Assembly (NCBI RefSeq): GCF_014189855.1
Contig: NZ_BJFN01000002.1
Location: 372,001 to 436,000, forward strand
DNA length: 64,000 bases
DNA from: Buttiauxella sp. A111
GTDB taxonomy: Bacteria; Pseudomonadota; Gammaproteobacteria; Enterobacterales; Enterobacteriaceae
Reading direction: 5' to 3'
Numbering within the stretch: position 1 is the first letter of the stretch; each line of letters begins with the position of its first letter. The notes beneath the pieces were generated by a model, which did no database searches, was not told the DNA's origin, and was given only the letters and a program-made list of their open reading frames with translations. The position numbers were made by a program, and so were the translations under genes. Shown one piece after another: positions 52,311 through 61,455 of this stretch.

Positions 52311-53459
52311 TTATTTCGCGGACTGACGGTAGTGCTTAATTAATTCGATAAAGTGGTCAAACAGCGGCGCCGCATCGTGCGGACCAGGGCTTGCTTCTGG
52401 GTGCCCCTGGAAGCTGAATGCTGCTTTATCTGTGCGATGAATACCTTGCAGAGTGCCATCGAACAATGACTTGTGGGTCACGCGCAGATTCGCTGGCAGC
52501 GTGGCTTCGTCTACCGCAAAACCGTGGTTCTGAGCGGTAATCATCACGCAATCACGGTCGAGGTCTTTAACCGGGTGGTTGCCACCGTGATGACCGAACT
52601 TCATCTTCACCGTTTTCGCGCCGCTCGCCAGAGCCAGCAACTGGTGGCCCAGACAAATACCGAACACCGGTACGTCGGTTTCGAGGAAAGATTTAATTGC
52701 GCTGATGGCGTAATCGCATGGTGCCGGGTCACCAGGACCATTAGACAGGAAGATGCCGTCTGGATTTAACTTCAGCACATCTTCAGCGGATGTTTGTGCC
52801 GGAACCACCGTCAGACGGCAGCCGCGGTCAACCAACATACGCAGAATGTTGCGTTTCACGCCGTAATCGTAAGCGACAACATGGAACGGCAAATCTTCTT
52901 CTTTAGCCGCTTCAGGCAATTCACCTTCCAGCGTCCAGCTCCCCTGCTGCCAGGCGTAAGATTCCTTCGTGGTCACTTCTTTCGCCAGATCCATACCGTT
53001 GAGGCCTGGGAATGCTTTCGCTTTTTCCAGCGCCAGTGCCGCGTCTAAGTTATCTCCGGCGATGATGCAGCCGTTCTGTGCACCTTTCTCGCGCAGAATA
53101 CGGGTCAACTTACGGGTATCGATATCGGCGATGGCCACAATGTTATGGCGCTTGAGGTAGGAAGAAAGGTCTTCGGTATTGCGGTAGTTGCTGGCAATCA
53201 GTGGTAGGTCACGGATAACGAGGCCTTGCGCATGTACCTGGGAGGATTCTTCGTCAGCAGAATTGGTGCCAACATTGCCGATATGAGGATAAGTAAGAGT
53301 GACGATTTGGCGGGAATAGGAAGGATCAGTGAGGATTTCTTGATAACCGGTCATAGAAGTGTTGAAAACGACTTCCCCCACTGCCGACCCCGATGCCCCA
53401 ATGGCCCGACCGTGGAATTGGGTTCCGTCTTCCAGAACCAATATTGCTGACTTAATCAA
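52311..53459 (-). CDS. carA: Carbamoyl-phosphate synthase small subunit
   Basis: Class I glutamine amidotransferase that releases ammonia from glutamine for CarB. The start is taken as the TTG complementary to 53457-53459, preceded by GGAGG; this gives 382 residues, [12 protein letters not shown], and the same rare TTG start is used in E. coli. The catalytic triad is Cys in [12 protein letters not shown] near residue 269 with His and Glu in GHPEAS near 353-355. Confidence 0.97.
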   Translation of the reverse strand: MIKSAILVLEDGTQFHGRAIGASGSAVGEVVFNTSMTGYQEILTDPSYSRQIVTLTYPHIGNVGTNSADEESSQVHAQGLVIRDLPLIASNYRNTEDLSSYLKRHNIVAIADIDTRKLTRILREKGAQNGCIIAGDNLDAALALEKAKAFPGLNGMDLAKEVTTKESYAWQQGSWTLEGELPEAAKEEDLPFHVVAYDYGVKRNILRMLVDRGCRLTVVPAQTSAEDVLKLNPDGIFLSNGPGDPAPCDYAISAIKSFLETDVPVFGICLGHQLLALASGAKTVKMKFGHHGGNHPVKDLDRDCVMITAQNHGFAVDEATLPANLRVTHKSLFDGTLQGIHRTDKAAFSFQGHPEASPGPHDAAPLFDHFIELIKHYRQSAK

Positions 53460-53469
53460 AACGCCCTCC

Positions 53470-53508
53470 AGGGAATAAACAGTCAATTTATTTGCATATT
53501 AATTCAAA
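53470..53508 (-). promoter_or_regulatory. ArgR operator (two ARG boxes) at the carAB P2 promoter
   Basis: On the minus strand TTTGAATTAATATGCAAA (complement of 53491-53508) and, after 3 bp, ATTGACTGTTTATTCCCT (complement of 53470-53487). The 3-bp gap between 18-bp boxes is the usual arrangement for hexameric ArgR. The site ends 10 bp before the carA start codon. Confidence 0.82.
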
Positions 53509-53566
53509 ACCATTTCCTGAATCAATGCAAAACAGCCTGTCATTTGGATTTTTGACAAACGGCGGC

Positions 53567-53595
53567 ATTCTAGTGAGAGGCCGGGGAAAAGTCTA
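53567..53595 (-). promoter_or_regulatory. carAB P1 promoter (pyrimidine-responsive)
   Basis: Minus-strand -35 TAGACT (complement of 53590-53595), 17-bp spacer, -10 TAGAAT (complement of 53567-53572), followed by GCCGCCGTTTG as in the E. coli P1 start region that I recall. Confidence 0.7.
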
Positions 53596-53681
53596 CCATA
53601 AGCGCAACTTTTTATGTGTTTTTTGCCACTCTGAGTGGAAAAAGTGGAATTGACCGATGAAATCAACAACTAACTTATAGC

Positions 53682-53697
53682 GCGTAAACGGTTGCGG
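53682..53697 (-). promoter_or_regulatory. PurR operator upstream of carAB P1
   Basis: Minus strand CCGCAACCGTTTACGC matches the PurR core GCAANCGNTTNC exactly. It lies about 110 bp upstream of P1, comparable to the PurR site of E. coli carAB. The rest of the 467-bp carA-dapB gap beyond the listed sites shows nothing I recognise. Confidence 0.75.
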
Positions 53698-53850
53698 ACC
53701 TGGATGAATAGGAAACTAACGATTTCGGGAGTGAAAAGTGGACCAAATGGTCAAAATTAATCATGAGATAGCAAAAACAGACAGGATAAACAAACTTAAT
53801 GAGGGTTAGGAGATGAAAAATATGAAATACACTTATAAAATCACAAAATA

Positions 53851-53874
53851 AAAAGGGCAATAAAATATTGCCCC
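53851..53874 (-). terminator. dapB intrinsic terminator
   Basis: On the minus strand GGGCAATA pairs with TATTGCCC around a short loop, then TTTTTATTTT. It lies about 55 bp after the dapB stop. Confidence 0.88.
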
Positions 53875-53926
53875 ATCAATCAACACCTTATGATTGAAAT
53901 AACCACATCACGATGGGTAATAAGAT

Positions 53927-54838
<912 letters not shown>

Positions 54839-54963
54839 TCAGGTTAACTAGCCCAAAGCAGCCCCGCCACTCGAAAACACCGATAATAAGAAATTAATGA
54901 CAAACTGCTAAAGTTATCAGTAAAACCTATGGTTCACCTGATAATCAAAGGGTTTTAAGTCAG

Positions 54964-55974
54964 TCATTTTGCAAACCCGCACGACTCCCTTACCACCAGC
55001 GTAGGCGGGAGGATTATCCGTTTTGGCGGTTCGTCGTTGCCCTGAATTCGGCTATACAATAACTCCCCCGCTTTGCGTCCAATTTCTTTGGCCGCGACTG
55101 AAACCGTCGTCAGCGCAGGCTGTACCAGGGATGCTTCGGTGATGTCGTCGAATCCTATCAGCGCAAAATCCACACCCGGCTGGCGGCCCATTTTCCGTAG
55201 CGTCTGCATCACGCCCAGCGCCACAATATCCTGATAACAGACTGCCGCTGTGATTTCCGGATAACGGCTAAACAGCTCTTCAGCCACCCGCGCGCCGTCA
55301 CTTTGGCTGGCGAGCGATGAAACAACCCATTCGCTTTTCGGTTGGATACGATGCTCCAGCAATTTACTGCTGTAGCCCCCAATACGCTGGGCGCGGCTAA
55401 TGGAGTTTTCACTGCCGCCGATAAATGCGATATGACGATGGCCCAGACGCAGCAAATGCTGTGTCGCCAGTTGCGTACCCAAAAAGTTGTCAGTGCCGAC
55501 GAAATCGAAATCAACGTCGTCCATGGGGCGCACCACCATAATCGCCGGGATGTTCCGCCGCTTCAGAGTTTCGAAAAACAGCGGCGGCGTCTCCCTTGCC
55601 GCGCACAACACCATTCCACAGGCGTTGTTACGCATCAGAGAATCGACAAACTTTTGCTGGCGCTCACCCGACTCCTCGCTATTAGCGAGAAACAGCAGCA
55701 AGTCGTGGCGCTCCATTTCCTGACTCAACCCGGCAGTCATTTCGCCATAAAACGGGTTGGTGATGTCGTGCAGTAATAATCCGACCTGGTTGCTGGTGCG
55801 ATTACGTAGATTCGCAGCCGTCTGGTTGTAAACATAACCCAGATCGTCCAGGGCTTTGAGTACGCGACTTCGGGTGGCGTCAGATATTCGGCCTCGATTA
55901 CGCAACACCATCGAAACGGTAGCGGTTGAAACTGCCGCCTGTTTTGCAACCTGGGCAAGGGTAACGGTGCTCAT
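54964..55974 (-). CDS. LacI-family transcriptional repressor of the adjoining sugar island
   Basis: Helix-turn-helix repressor with a periplasmic-binding-protein-like effector domain; 336 residues from the ATG complementary to 55972-55974 (AGGAG ribosome site; a GTG two codons earlier is an alternative). The HTH is LAQVAKQAAVSTATVSMVL at residues 6-24, the hinge helix near residue 50, and the effector core continues to the end. I do not recognise a named orthologue; it resembles the MalI branch only loosely. Divergent from the PTS operon. Palindromes at 56007, 56129 and 62056 are the likely operators, so it probably represses itself, the PTS operon and the cupin pair. Confidence 0.9.
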   Translation of the reverse strand: MSTVTLAQVAKQAAVSTATVSMVLRNRGRISDATRSRVLKALDDLGYVYNQTAANLRNRTSNQVGLLLHDITNPFYGEMTAGLSQEMERHDLLLFLANSEESGERQQKFVDSLMRNNACGMVLCAARETPPLFFETLKRRNIPAIMVVRPMDDVDFDFVGTDNFLGTQLATQHLLRLGHRHIAFIGGSENSISRAQRIGGYSSKLLEHRIQPKSEWVVSSLASQSDGARVAEELFSRYPEITAAVCYQDIVALGVMQTLRKMGRQPGVDFALIGFDDITEASLVQPALTTVSVAAKEIGRKAGELLYSRIQGNDEPPKRIILPPTLVVRESCGFAK

Positions 55975-56006
55975 CGACACTCCTCACAATTAAGCATTTC
56001 CCAATA

Positions 56007-56022
56007 GATTAATCGAATAACC
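56007..56022. promoter_or_regulatory. Island operator 1 (upstream of the LacI-type gene)
   Basis: GATTAATCGAATAACC, a near match to the perfect palindrome at 62056 (GGTTAATCGATTAACC), 33 bp upstream of the repressor start codon; suggests autoregulation. Confidence 0.75.
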
Positions 56023-56041
56023 AAAAAATTACTCTCTGCCA

Positions 56042-56057
56042 TGTGAAAGCCATCACA
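56042..56057. promoter_or_regulatory. CRP site in the divergent region
   Basis: TGTGA-AAGCCA-TCACA fits the CRP consensus at all ten defined bases. It lies between the operators for the two divergent genes, so cAMP-CRP could activate one or both. Confidence 0.85.
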
Positions 56058-56096
56058 GATAACTCGGTTTTTCGCAATCCATTGCTAAAAGTGGTG

Positions 56097-56113
56097 GGTT
56101 AATCGCGTTTACC
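56097..56113. promoter_or_regulatory. Degenerate island operator
   Basis: GGTTAATCGCGTTTACC carries both arms of the island palindrome but with an extra base in the centre. Whether it binds the repressor is uncertain. Confidence 0.4.
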
Positions 56114-56128
56114 ACACTGTTCAAAATG

Positions 56129-56144
56129 GGTTAATCGATTAATC
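56129..56144. promoter_or_regulatory. Island operator 2 (upstream of the PTS operon)
   Basis: GGTTAATCGATTAATC, one base from the perfect palindrome at 62056, 28 bp before the start codon of the first PTS-operon gene. Confidence 0.8.
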
Positions 56145-56172
56145 TTAATCTATCAGAAACAGGGAGAATATT

Positions 56173-57921
56173 ATGCATTCGGCATCATACGATAAGTATC
56201 CCGAAGTCAGGGTTTCAGGGTTTGACCACCAGGCATCGCAGGGCTGGTCAGCTATCAAACACATGCTCGATGAGCAACTCACACGCACCGAAAAAACCGT
56301 ACTGGTGATTGACTGCTACCCCGGTGTTCAACTTGACGAGCTGCATTCACAGCTCATTACGCAGTTGCATCCTGATCTGGTTATCAACGCAGAATCAGCG
56401 CGGTTGAGTGAGCAACATCTGCATGACTTGCTGGCGTATAACCTGACCGATGACCGCGTCTTCGGCGTGCTTTCCTGCCACGAATTAACAGAGTTTTTTT
56501 GCCCTGAGAAACTGGCTCACGCGCAGCAGCAAGTTGCTGAAGTCAACAACGGCCTGGTCGTGATTTACGGCCCCGGGGCTGCATTGATTCACCAGGGTGA
56601 CATGCTGGTCTATGCAGACCTTGCGCGCTGGGAAATCCAGCAGCGTTTTCGTCGGGGTGAATTGGGCAACTGGGGTGTAGATAATTGTGATGAAGATATT
56701 CTGCGCCGCTATAAACGTGCCTTTTTCATTGAGTGGCGCGTGTTTGACCGCCATAAAACCCCGCTGCTAAAACGGGCAGATTTCCTGCTCGATACCAACA
56801 ACCCTGAACAACCCGCCATGGTCAGTGGTGAAGCGCTACGCCACGGCCTGCAACAAACCACGCAACAACCTTTCCGCGTGGTGCCATTCTTCGACCCGGG
56901 TGTCTGGGGCGGCCAATGGATGAAAGACAAATTCAATCTCGATCCCTCAAAGCCAAATTACGCATGGTGTTTTGACTGTGTGCCCGAGGAGAACAGCCTG
57001 TTACTGCGTTTTGGTGATGTGCGGATCGAGATCCCCTCTCAGGATCTGGTGTTGCTCTACCCTCGCCCGTTGCTTGGTGAGCGCGTTCATGCCCGATTTG
57101 GTGCGGAATTCCCGATCCGTTTCGATTTCCTCGATACCATCGGCGGGCAGAATTTAAGTTTCCAGGTTCATCCGATAACGGAGTACATCCAGCAGCATTT
57201 CGGGATGCACTACACGCAGGATGAAAGCTACTACCTGCTGGAAGCGGAACCGGGTGCGGAAGTTTACCTCGGAACCAAAACGGGAATCGATCCGCAAGAA
57301 ATGCTCGACTCACTCGCGGCCGCACAACGCGGAGAAAAGGCGTTTGATGATGAGAAGTTTGTAAACCGTTTCCCGGCCCGTAAACACGATCATTTCCTGA
57401 TCCCTGCGGGCACCGTTCACTGCTCTGGATCTGGCGCGATGGTGCTGGAAATCAGCGCCACGCCGTACATTTTCACCTTTAAATTATGGGACTGGGGCCG
57501 GTTAGGTCTTGATGGTCTGCCGCGTCCAGTACATCTGGAACATGGCGCACAAGTCATTGACTGGCAACGTGATACCCAATGGGTGACCGAGCACCTGGTG
57601 AACCATTTCGAGCCGATTGCCGAAGGCGACGGCTGGCGCGAAGAACGTACCGGTCTGCATGAACGGGAGTTTATTGAAACACGTCGCCACTGGTTTACGC
57701 AGCCCGTAACGCACCATACCAACGGCGGGGTCAACGTGCTGAACCTGGTAGAAGGTGACGAAGCGCTGGTTGAAAGCCCAAGCGGCGCATTCGAACCGTT
57801 TGTCGTGCACTACGCCGAAACCTTCATCATTCCCGCAGCCGTTGGGGAATACCGCATTTCACCGTACGGTCACGGTGCTCATCAACAACTCGCCACCATG
57901 AAAGCCTGGGTAAGGGGATAA
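56173..57921 (+). CDS. Class I mannose-6-phosphate isomerase-like protein with extra N-terminal domain
   Basis: 582 residues, much longer than ManA (about 390). The C-terminal half, from about residue 235 (PFFDPGVWGGQWM), is phosphomannose-isomerase-like: zinc ligands are expected in LSFQVHP near 331-334, the Glu of the following DESYYLL region and the His of IPAGTVHCSG near 416. The first 200 residues (VLVIDCYPG near 41, VYADLARWEIQ near 152, RYKRAFFIEWRVFD near 180) form a domain I cannot name; it has no canonical Walker A loop. GGGAG precedes the ATG. First gene of the operon, 2 bp before EIIA. It probably converts an imported aldose 6-phosphate, but the substrate is unknown. Confidence 0.85.
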   Translation: MHSASYDKYPEVRVSGFDHQASQGWSAIKHMLDEQLTRTEKTVLVIDCYPGVQLDELHSQLITQLHPDLVINAESARLSEQHLHDLLAYNLTDDRVFGVLSCHELTEFFCPEKLAHAQQQVAEVNNGLVVIYGPGAALIHQGDMLVYADLARWEIQQRFRRGELGNWGVDNCDEDILRRYKRAFFIEWRVFDRHKTPLLKRADFLLDTNNPEQPAMVSGEALRHGLQQTTQQPFRVVPFFDPGVWGGQWMKDKFNLDPSKPNYAWCFDCVPEENSLLLRFGDVRIEIPSQDLVLLYPRPLLGERVHARFGAEFPIRFDFLDTIGGQNLSFQVHPITEYIQQHFGMHYTQDESYYLLEAEPGAEVYLGTKTGIDPQEMLDSLAAAQRGEKAFDDEKFVNRFPARKHDHFLIPAGTVHCSGSGAMVLEISATPYIFTFKLWDWGRLGLDGLPRPVHLEHGAQVIDWQRDTQWVTEHLVNHFEPIAEGDGWREERTGLHEREFIETRRHWFTQPVTHHTNGGVNVLNLVEGDEALVESPSGAFEPFVVHYAETFIIPAAVGEYRISPYGHGAHQQLATMKAWVRG

Positions 57922-57923
57922 AA

Positions 57924-58352
57924 ATGATTAATGTGATTCTGGCAACACACGGCTCACTGGCAGAGGCGCTTCTCACCAGTTCGCGCATGGTATACGGCGA
58001 ATTACCGCATGTTTTCCCCGTCATGCTCACGGAAAACAAAGGCATCAATAGTTTTGCTGATGAGTTTGCCGCTGTTTTGAAAGAGGCAAGTAAAGGAGCC
58101 GATGGCGTGTTGGTGCTATGCGATTTGCAAAGCGGTACGCCGTGGAACATCGCCTGTCATCACGCGTTTGACCCACAAACACAGCCGCCAATCGCGGTTC
58201 TCGGTGGGGTGAATTTCCCCATGTTGCTGCTGAGTGATGAAATAAAAGATCTGCAAGATGTTGAGCACGCTGCCGCGCAACTGCTGGAGCAAACGCAAGA
58301 AACGCTGGTACAGGCTCGTCTGGCTGAAGCTGCGCAATCGGATGATTTCTAA
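57924..58352 (+). CDS. PTS EIIA component, mannose class
   Basis: 142-residue cytosolic phosphocarrier. The active His is in MINVILATHG (residue 9), and the fold continues through LCDLQSGTPWN near 69 and LGGVNFPMLL near 91, typical of the mannose-fructose-sorbose family EIIA. Encoded separately from EIIB, unlike ManX where the two are fused. It accepts phosphate from HPr and passes it to the EIIB that follows 9 bp downstream. Confidence 0.93.
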   Translation: MINVILATHGSLAEALLTSSRMVYGELPHVFPVMLTENKGINSFADEFAAVLKEASKGADGVLVLCDLQSGTPWNIACHHAFDPQTQPPIAVLGGVNFPMLLLSDEIKDLQDVEHAAAQLLEQTQETLVQARLAEAAQSDDF

Positions 58353-58361
58353 GGAGGCACG

Positions 58362-58856
58362 ATGAGTATTTCATTTGTACGTATCGATGATCGGGTGATC
58401 CACGGCCAGTTAGTGACTCGCTGGGCAAAAGAGCTGCCGTGCCAGGGGATCATCGCGATTGACGATGCCGTCGCCGCGGATCCTCTGCTTTCTTCGGTCA
58501 TGAAAGGTGCGGTTCAGGACATCAAAGTTTGGCTGTTTGATACCGCAACGGCGATTGAAAAACTGCCCAAGATCATCGCCAGCGAAAAGCACTATTTCGT
58601 GATTGGCAAATCCCCGGTCACGCTAAAACGCATCGAAGAAGCGGGGATTAGCCTGCAAAACAGCAATAAAAAAATCAACGTTGGCCCGATGAGCGCACGT
58701 GCCACCACCACAACCATTGGCCCTAATCAGTCTGTAAACCCGGAAGAGATAGCCGCGTTCGACTACCTCTCAAGCCGCGGGCACCAGATTGAATTTCGTC
58801 TGGTTCCCGATGCCAGCTGCTACAGCTGGCAGGACGCTCGCCAAAAACTCAAATAA
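58362..58856 (+). CDS. PTS EIIB component, mannose class
   Basis: 164 residues. The phosphorylated His is residue 14 in FVRIDDRVIHGQLVTRW, the signature of mannose-class EIIB. It has a strong ribosome site, TAAGGAGG. The order A-B-C-D resembles the sorbose (sorFBAM) and levan (levDEFG) systems. Confidence 0.94.
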   Translation: MSISFVRIDDRVIHGQLVTRWAKELPCQGIIAIDDAVAADPLLSSVMKGAVQDIKVWLFDTATAIEKLPKIIASEKHYFVIGKSPVTLKRIEEAGISLQNSNKKINVGPMSARATTTTIGPNQSVNPEEIAAFDYLSSRGHQIEFRLVPDASCYSWQDARQKLK

Positions 58857-58867
58857 AGGAGTGCATT

Positions 58868-59665
58868 ATGGCTTTTGAAGCGGCTTTGATCGGCATTCTC
58901 TGTTACCTCGGTGCGTTAAGTAGCCCATGGCTGCTGGGGCTTACTGGTGGCTGGTATTTGATTACTCGCCCATTGGTTTCAGGAATGTTGGTAGGATTTA
59001 TTCTCGGCGATGTTCAAACCGGGATTATCATTGGTGTGGCGGTTCAGGCTGTGTACATCGCGATGGTAACCCCCGGTGGATCTATGCCTGCCGATCTGAA
59101 CTTTGTGGCTTTCCCGGCAATCGCGCTGGGTATTCTTTCCAATAAAGGCCCGGAAGTCGCCGTGGCGTTAGCCGCCACCATCGGTATTGCAGGGACTGTG
59201 TTGTTCAACGCCATGATGGTACTGAACTCGTGGTGGAACCACCGCGCAGACGTTGCACTTGAGAAAGGCGACGAACGCGGTGTGTACCTCAACAGCGCCA
59301 TCTGGCCACAAGCCACCAATTTTGTGATGCGCTTTGTGCCGACGTTTATTGCCGTCTATTTTGGCGCGCAGTATATCAATGCCTTTATGGACAGCCTGCC
59401 GCATATCGTCCTTTCCACGATGAACGTGCTGGGTGGCATTCTGCCAGCGGTCGGGATCGCGATTCTTCTCAAACAAATCATCAAAAATTACAGCATGTTG
59501 ATTTACTTCCTGGTGGGGTTTATCTGCATCGTTTTCCTGAAATTAAACATGGTGGCGCTGGTGATTGTCGGGGCGCTGCTGGCGTTAATTCACTACAACT
59601 ACAAACCCGAGCCGCAGGCTGAACGTGTAGCCTCAAGCGCCACTGATGATGAGGATGAATTCTGA
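58868..59665 (+). CDS. PTS EIIC component, mannose class
   Basis: Integral membrane sugar permease of 265 residues with about seven to eight hydrophobic segments. Family signature near residue 55: QAVYIAMVTPGGSMPAD, and VAGILG-like glycine-rich segments. The acidic C terminus (ATDDEDEF) is cytosolic by expectation. AAAGGAG precedes the ATG; its TGA shares a base with the EIID ATG. Confidence 0.94.
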   Translation: MAFEAALIGILCYLGALSSPWLLGLTGGWYLITRPLVSGMLVGFILGDVQTGIIIGVAVQAVYIAMVTPGGSMPADLNFVAFPAIALGILSNKGPEVAVALAATIGIAGTVLFNAMMVLNSWWNHRADVALEKGDERGVYLNSAIWPQATNFVMRFVPTFIAVYFGAQYINAFMDSLPHIVLSTMNVLGGILPAVGIAILLKQIIKNYSMLIYFLVGFICIVFLKLNMVALVIVGALLALIHYNYKPEPQAERVASSATDDEDEF

Positions 59666-60480
59666 TGGAAGAACGTAAACTCACTCGCCAGGATTTACGC
59701 CGCTGCTGGCGTAGCTGGATGATGTACAACCTCTCGTCCATGAGCTTTGAGCGCCTTGAGTCATTCGGTTTTTGTTTGAGCATGCTGCCGGTGGCGAAAA
59801 AACTCTATCCCGATGAGGAACAACGTAAGGAGATGCTCAAGCGCCACGCGTCGTTTTATAACACCGAGCCACAGTTGGGTGCGATCGTGAACGGCATGGT
59901 GCTGGGACTGGAAGAAAAGCGCGCCAATGGTGAACCGATTGACGGCGAAACTATCAACACCCTGAAAGTGGGATTGATGGGACCGGTGGCAGGCATTGGT
60001 GATTCGATGATCCCCGGCATGTTGATCCCGATTCTACTCAGTATCGGTATGGCGCTTGCGGCAGGCGGGAATATCCTCGGACCGCTGTTTTATTGCGTTG
60101 CCTGGCTTGCGATTATTATTCCCGGATCGTGGTTCCTGTTCCTGAAAGGTTACCGCATGGGTTCAACGTCTGTTGAAATGCTGGTGAGCAGCAAATCAAC
60201 GCGCCTGCGGGAAGCGCTATCGTTACTCGGCGTGTTCGTGATGGGCGGCGTGGCGGCAAGTTATGTGAAGCTGGGGACCGGGCTTGAGTTTGTCACCAAA
60301 GATGGCGTGAATATTCATGTGCAGCAGATGCTGGATGGAATTTTCCCGAATTTGTTACCGTTGCTGGTTGTGATTGGCACCTGGTATTTGATGGCTAAAC
60401 GCGGTGTTTCGCCGGTGAAAGCGATGTTGTTATTGCTGGTGCTGGCCGCGGCGGGTGTGGCAGTTGGGTTGTTTAGTTGA
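59665..60480 (+). CDS. PTS EIID component, mannose class
   Basis: 271 residues, the second membrane protein of the complex. N-terminal LTRQDLRRCWRSWMMYNLSSMSFERLESFGF and MGPVAGIGDSMIPG near residue 109 are typical of EIID, with membrane segments in the C-terminal half. Overlaps EIIC by one base. The operon ends here; a repeat cluster follows directly. Confidence 0.94.
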   Translation: MEERKLTRQDLRRCWRSWMMYNLSSMSFERLESFGFCLSMLPVAKKLYPDEEQRKEMLKRHASFYNTEPQLGAIVNGMVLGLEEKRANGEPIDGETINTLKVGLMGPVAGIGDSMIPGMLIPILLSIGMALAAGGNILGPLFYCVAWLAIIIPGSWFLFLKGYRMGSTSVEMLVSSKSTRLREALSLLGVFVMGGVAASYVKLGTGLEFVTKDGVNIHVQQMLDGIFPNLLPLLVVIGTWYLMAKRGVSPVKAMLLLLVLAAAGVAVGLFS

Positions 60481-60494
60481 TTGTAGTGTTAATT

Positions 60495-60669
60495 TCCCCC
60501 TCACCCCGACCCTCTCCCCCAGGAGAGGGGGAAAACATACTCGATCAGTCCCCTCTCCCTCAGGAGAGGGGGAAAACATACTCGATCAGTCCCCTCTCCC
60601 TCAGGAGAGGGGGAAAAACATACTCGATCAGTCCCCTCTCCCTCAGGGAGAGGGTTAGGGTGAGGGTGG
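60495..60669. repeat. Palindromic repeat cluster with 41-bp tandem units
   Basis: Opens CCCTCACCCCGACCC and closes GGGTTAGGGTGAGGG. In between, a unit marked by ATACTCGATCAGTCCCCTC recurs at 60537, 60578 and 60620 (periods 41 and 42), each unit holding a CTCTCCCTCAGGAGAG palindrome. Lies between the converging EIID and cupin genes. Confidence 0.9.
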
Positions 60670-60672
60670 TTT

Positions 60673-61455
60673 TTAAGGATGAAAATTCACCCACTTCTGA
60701 CTCACCATCCCCGGCTTAGAAATAAACTGAAACCGCGCCGGATCGTCTATAAACTGCTGATATAACGGCTCATCTGTAATACCAAACTCGGTATAACAAC
60801 GCGGCGACGTCACCTGTAAGCGCCCCGGCATGTAATGGCGATTATGCTGCCAGGCAATATGTTCATCCTGCAACAACGGATACCACGCCAACCCTTTGTA
60901 AGCGCGAACCGCCTCGTATTCAAAACCGTATTCTCTGTCGCACCAGGCACCAAACGTCAGCGGTTCATCCGGCGAAGCTGAAATCGTGGCGTGCGCCCAA
61001 CCCGGCGGCACCAGCACTTTCTCACCAGGGCCTGCGAGAACGGCAAAACAGCGCCCCGGATCGTCAGCAACATATTCCTGCATATAGATGATCGCTTTAC
61101 CCTGCCAGATTTCATACAGCTCAGGCGGGGACCAACCGCTATGGCTGCTGATGCGGTGAATATGCCCCTGGCTGCGTATGGGCTCATCACCCAAACGCCC
61201 GGAGGCGTACGTCACCACGCCAAACAGCAACATTCTTTTTTTGAGTTCTTCCCGATCCTGTAAACGTGCCACATCCATAACAATGGCATAAACATCTTCC
61301 GGCCCATCACAGTGCGGATCGCGTAACGAAGCGCGGATGCTTTCAAGTTTGCGGATCTCCGGCAACGGACCAATCACTTCTTCCCCGTAGCTAAAGCCCA
61401 TTGGCTGGTGATGCACTTGCATATCCAGCCCGAAGTGAAGGCGCGACTCAGCCAT
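60673..61455 (-). CDS. Cupin-type glucose-6-phosphate-isomerase-like protein, larger paralogue
   Basis: 260 residues from the ATG complementary to 61453-61455. Cupin of the archaeal-type phosphoglucose isomerase family. Candidate metal ligands are H98 and H100 in SQGHIHRI, a Glu in PPELYEIWQGK (112 or 115) and H155 in VPPGWAHATI. Second gene of a two-gene unit; its start overlaps the smaller paralogue by 8 bp. E. coli uses an unrelated PGI for glycolysis, so this protein likely serves the adjoining PTS sugar; the true substrate is unknown. Confidence 0.85.
   Translation of the reverse strand: MAESRLHFGLDMQVHHQPMGFSYGEEVIGPLPEIRKLESIRASLRDPHCDGPEDVYAIVMDVARLQDREELKKRMLLFGVVTYASGRLGDEPIRSQGHIHRISSHSGWSPPELYEIWQGKAIIYMQEYVADDPGRCFAVLAGPGEKVLVPPGWAHATISASPDEPLTFGAWCDREYGFEYEAVRAYKGLAWYPLLQDEHIAWQHNRHYMPGRLQVTSPRCYTEFGITDEPLYQQFIDDPARFQFISKPGMVSQKWVNFHP

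Noticed and set aside
60495-60669. Regularly spaced repeats resembling a CRISPR array
   Set aside because: The whole 41-bp unit repeats, including the part between the palindromes, so there are no unique spacers, and no cas gene is nearby.
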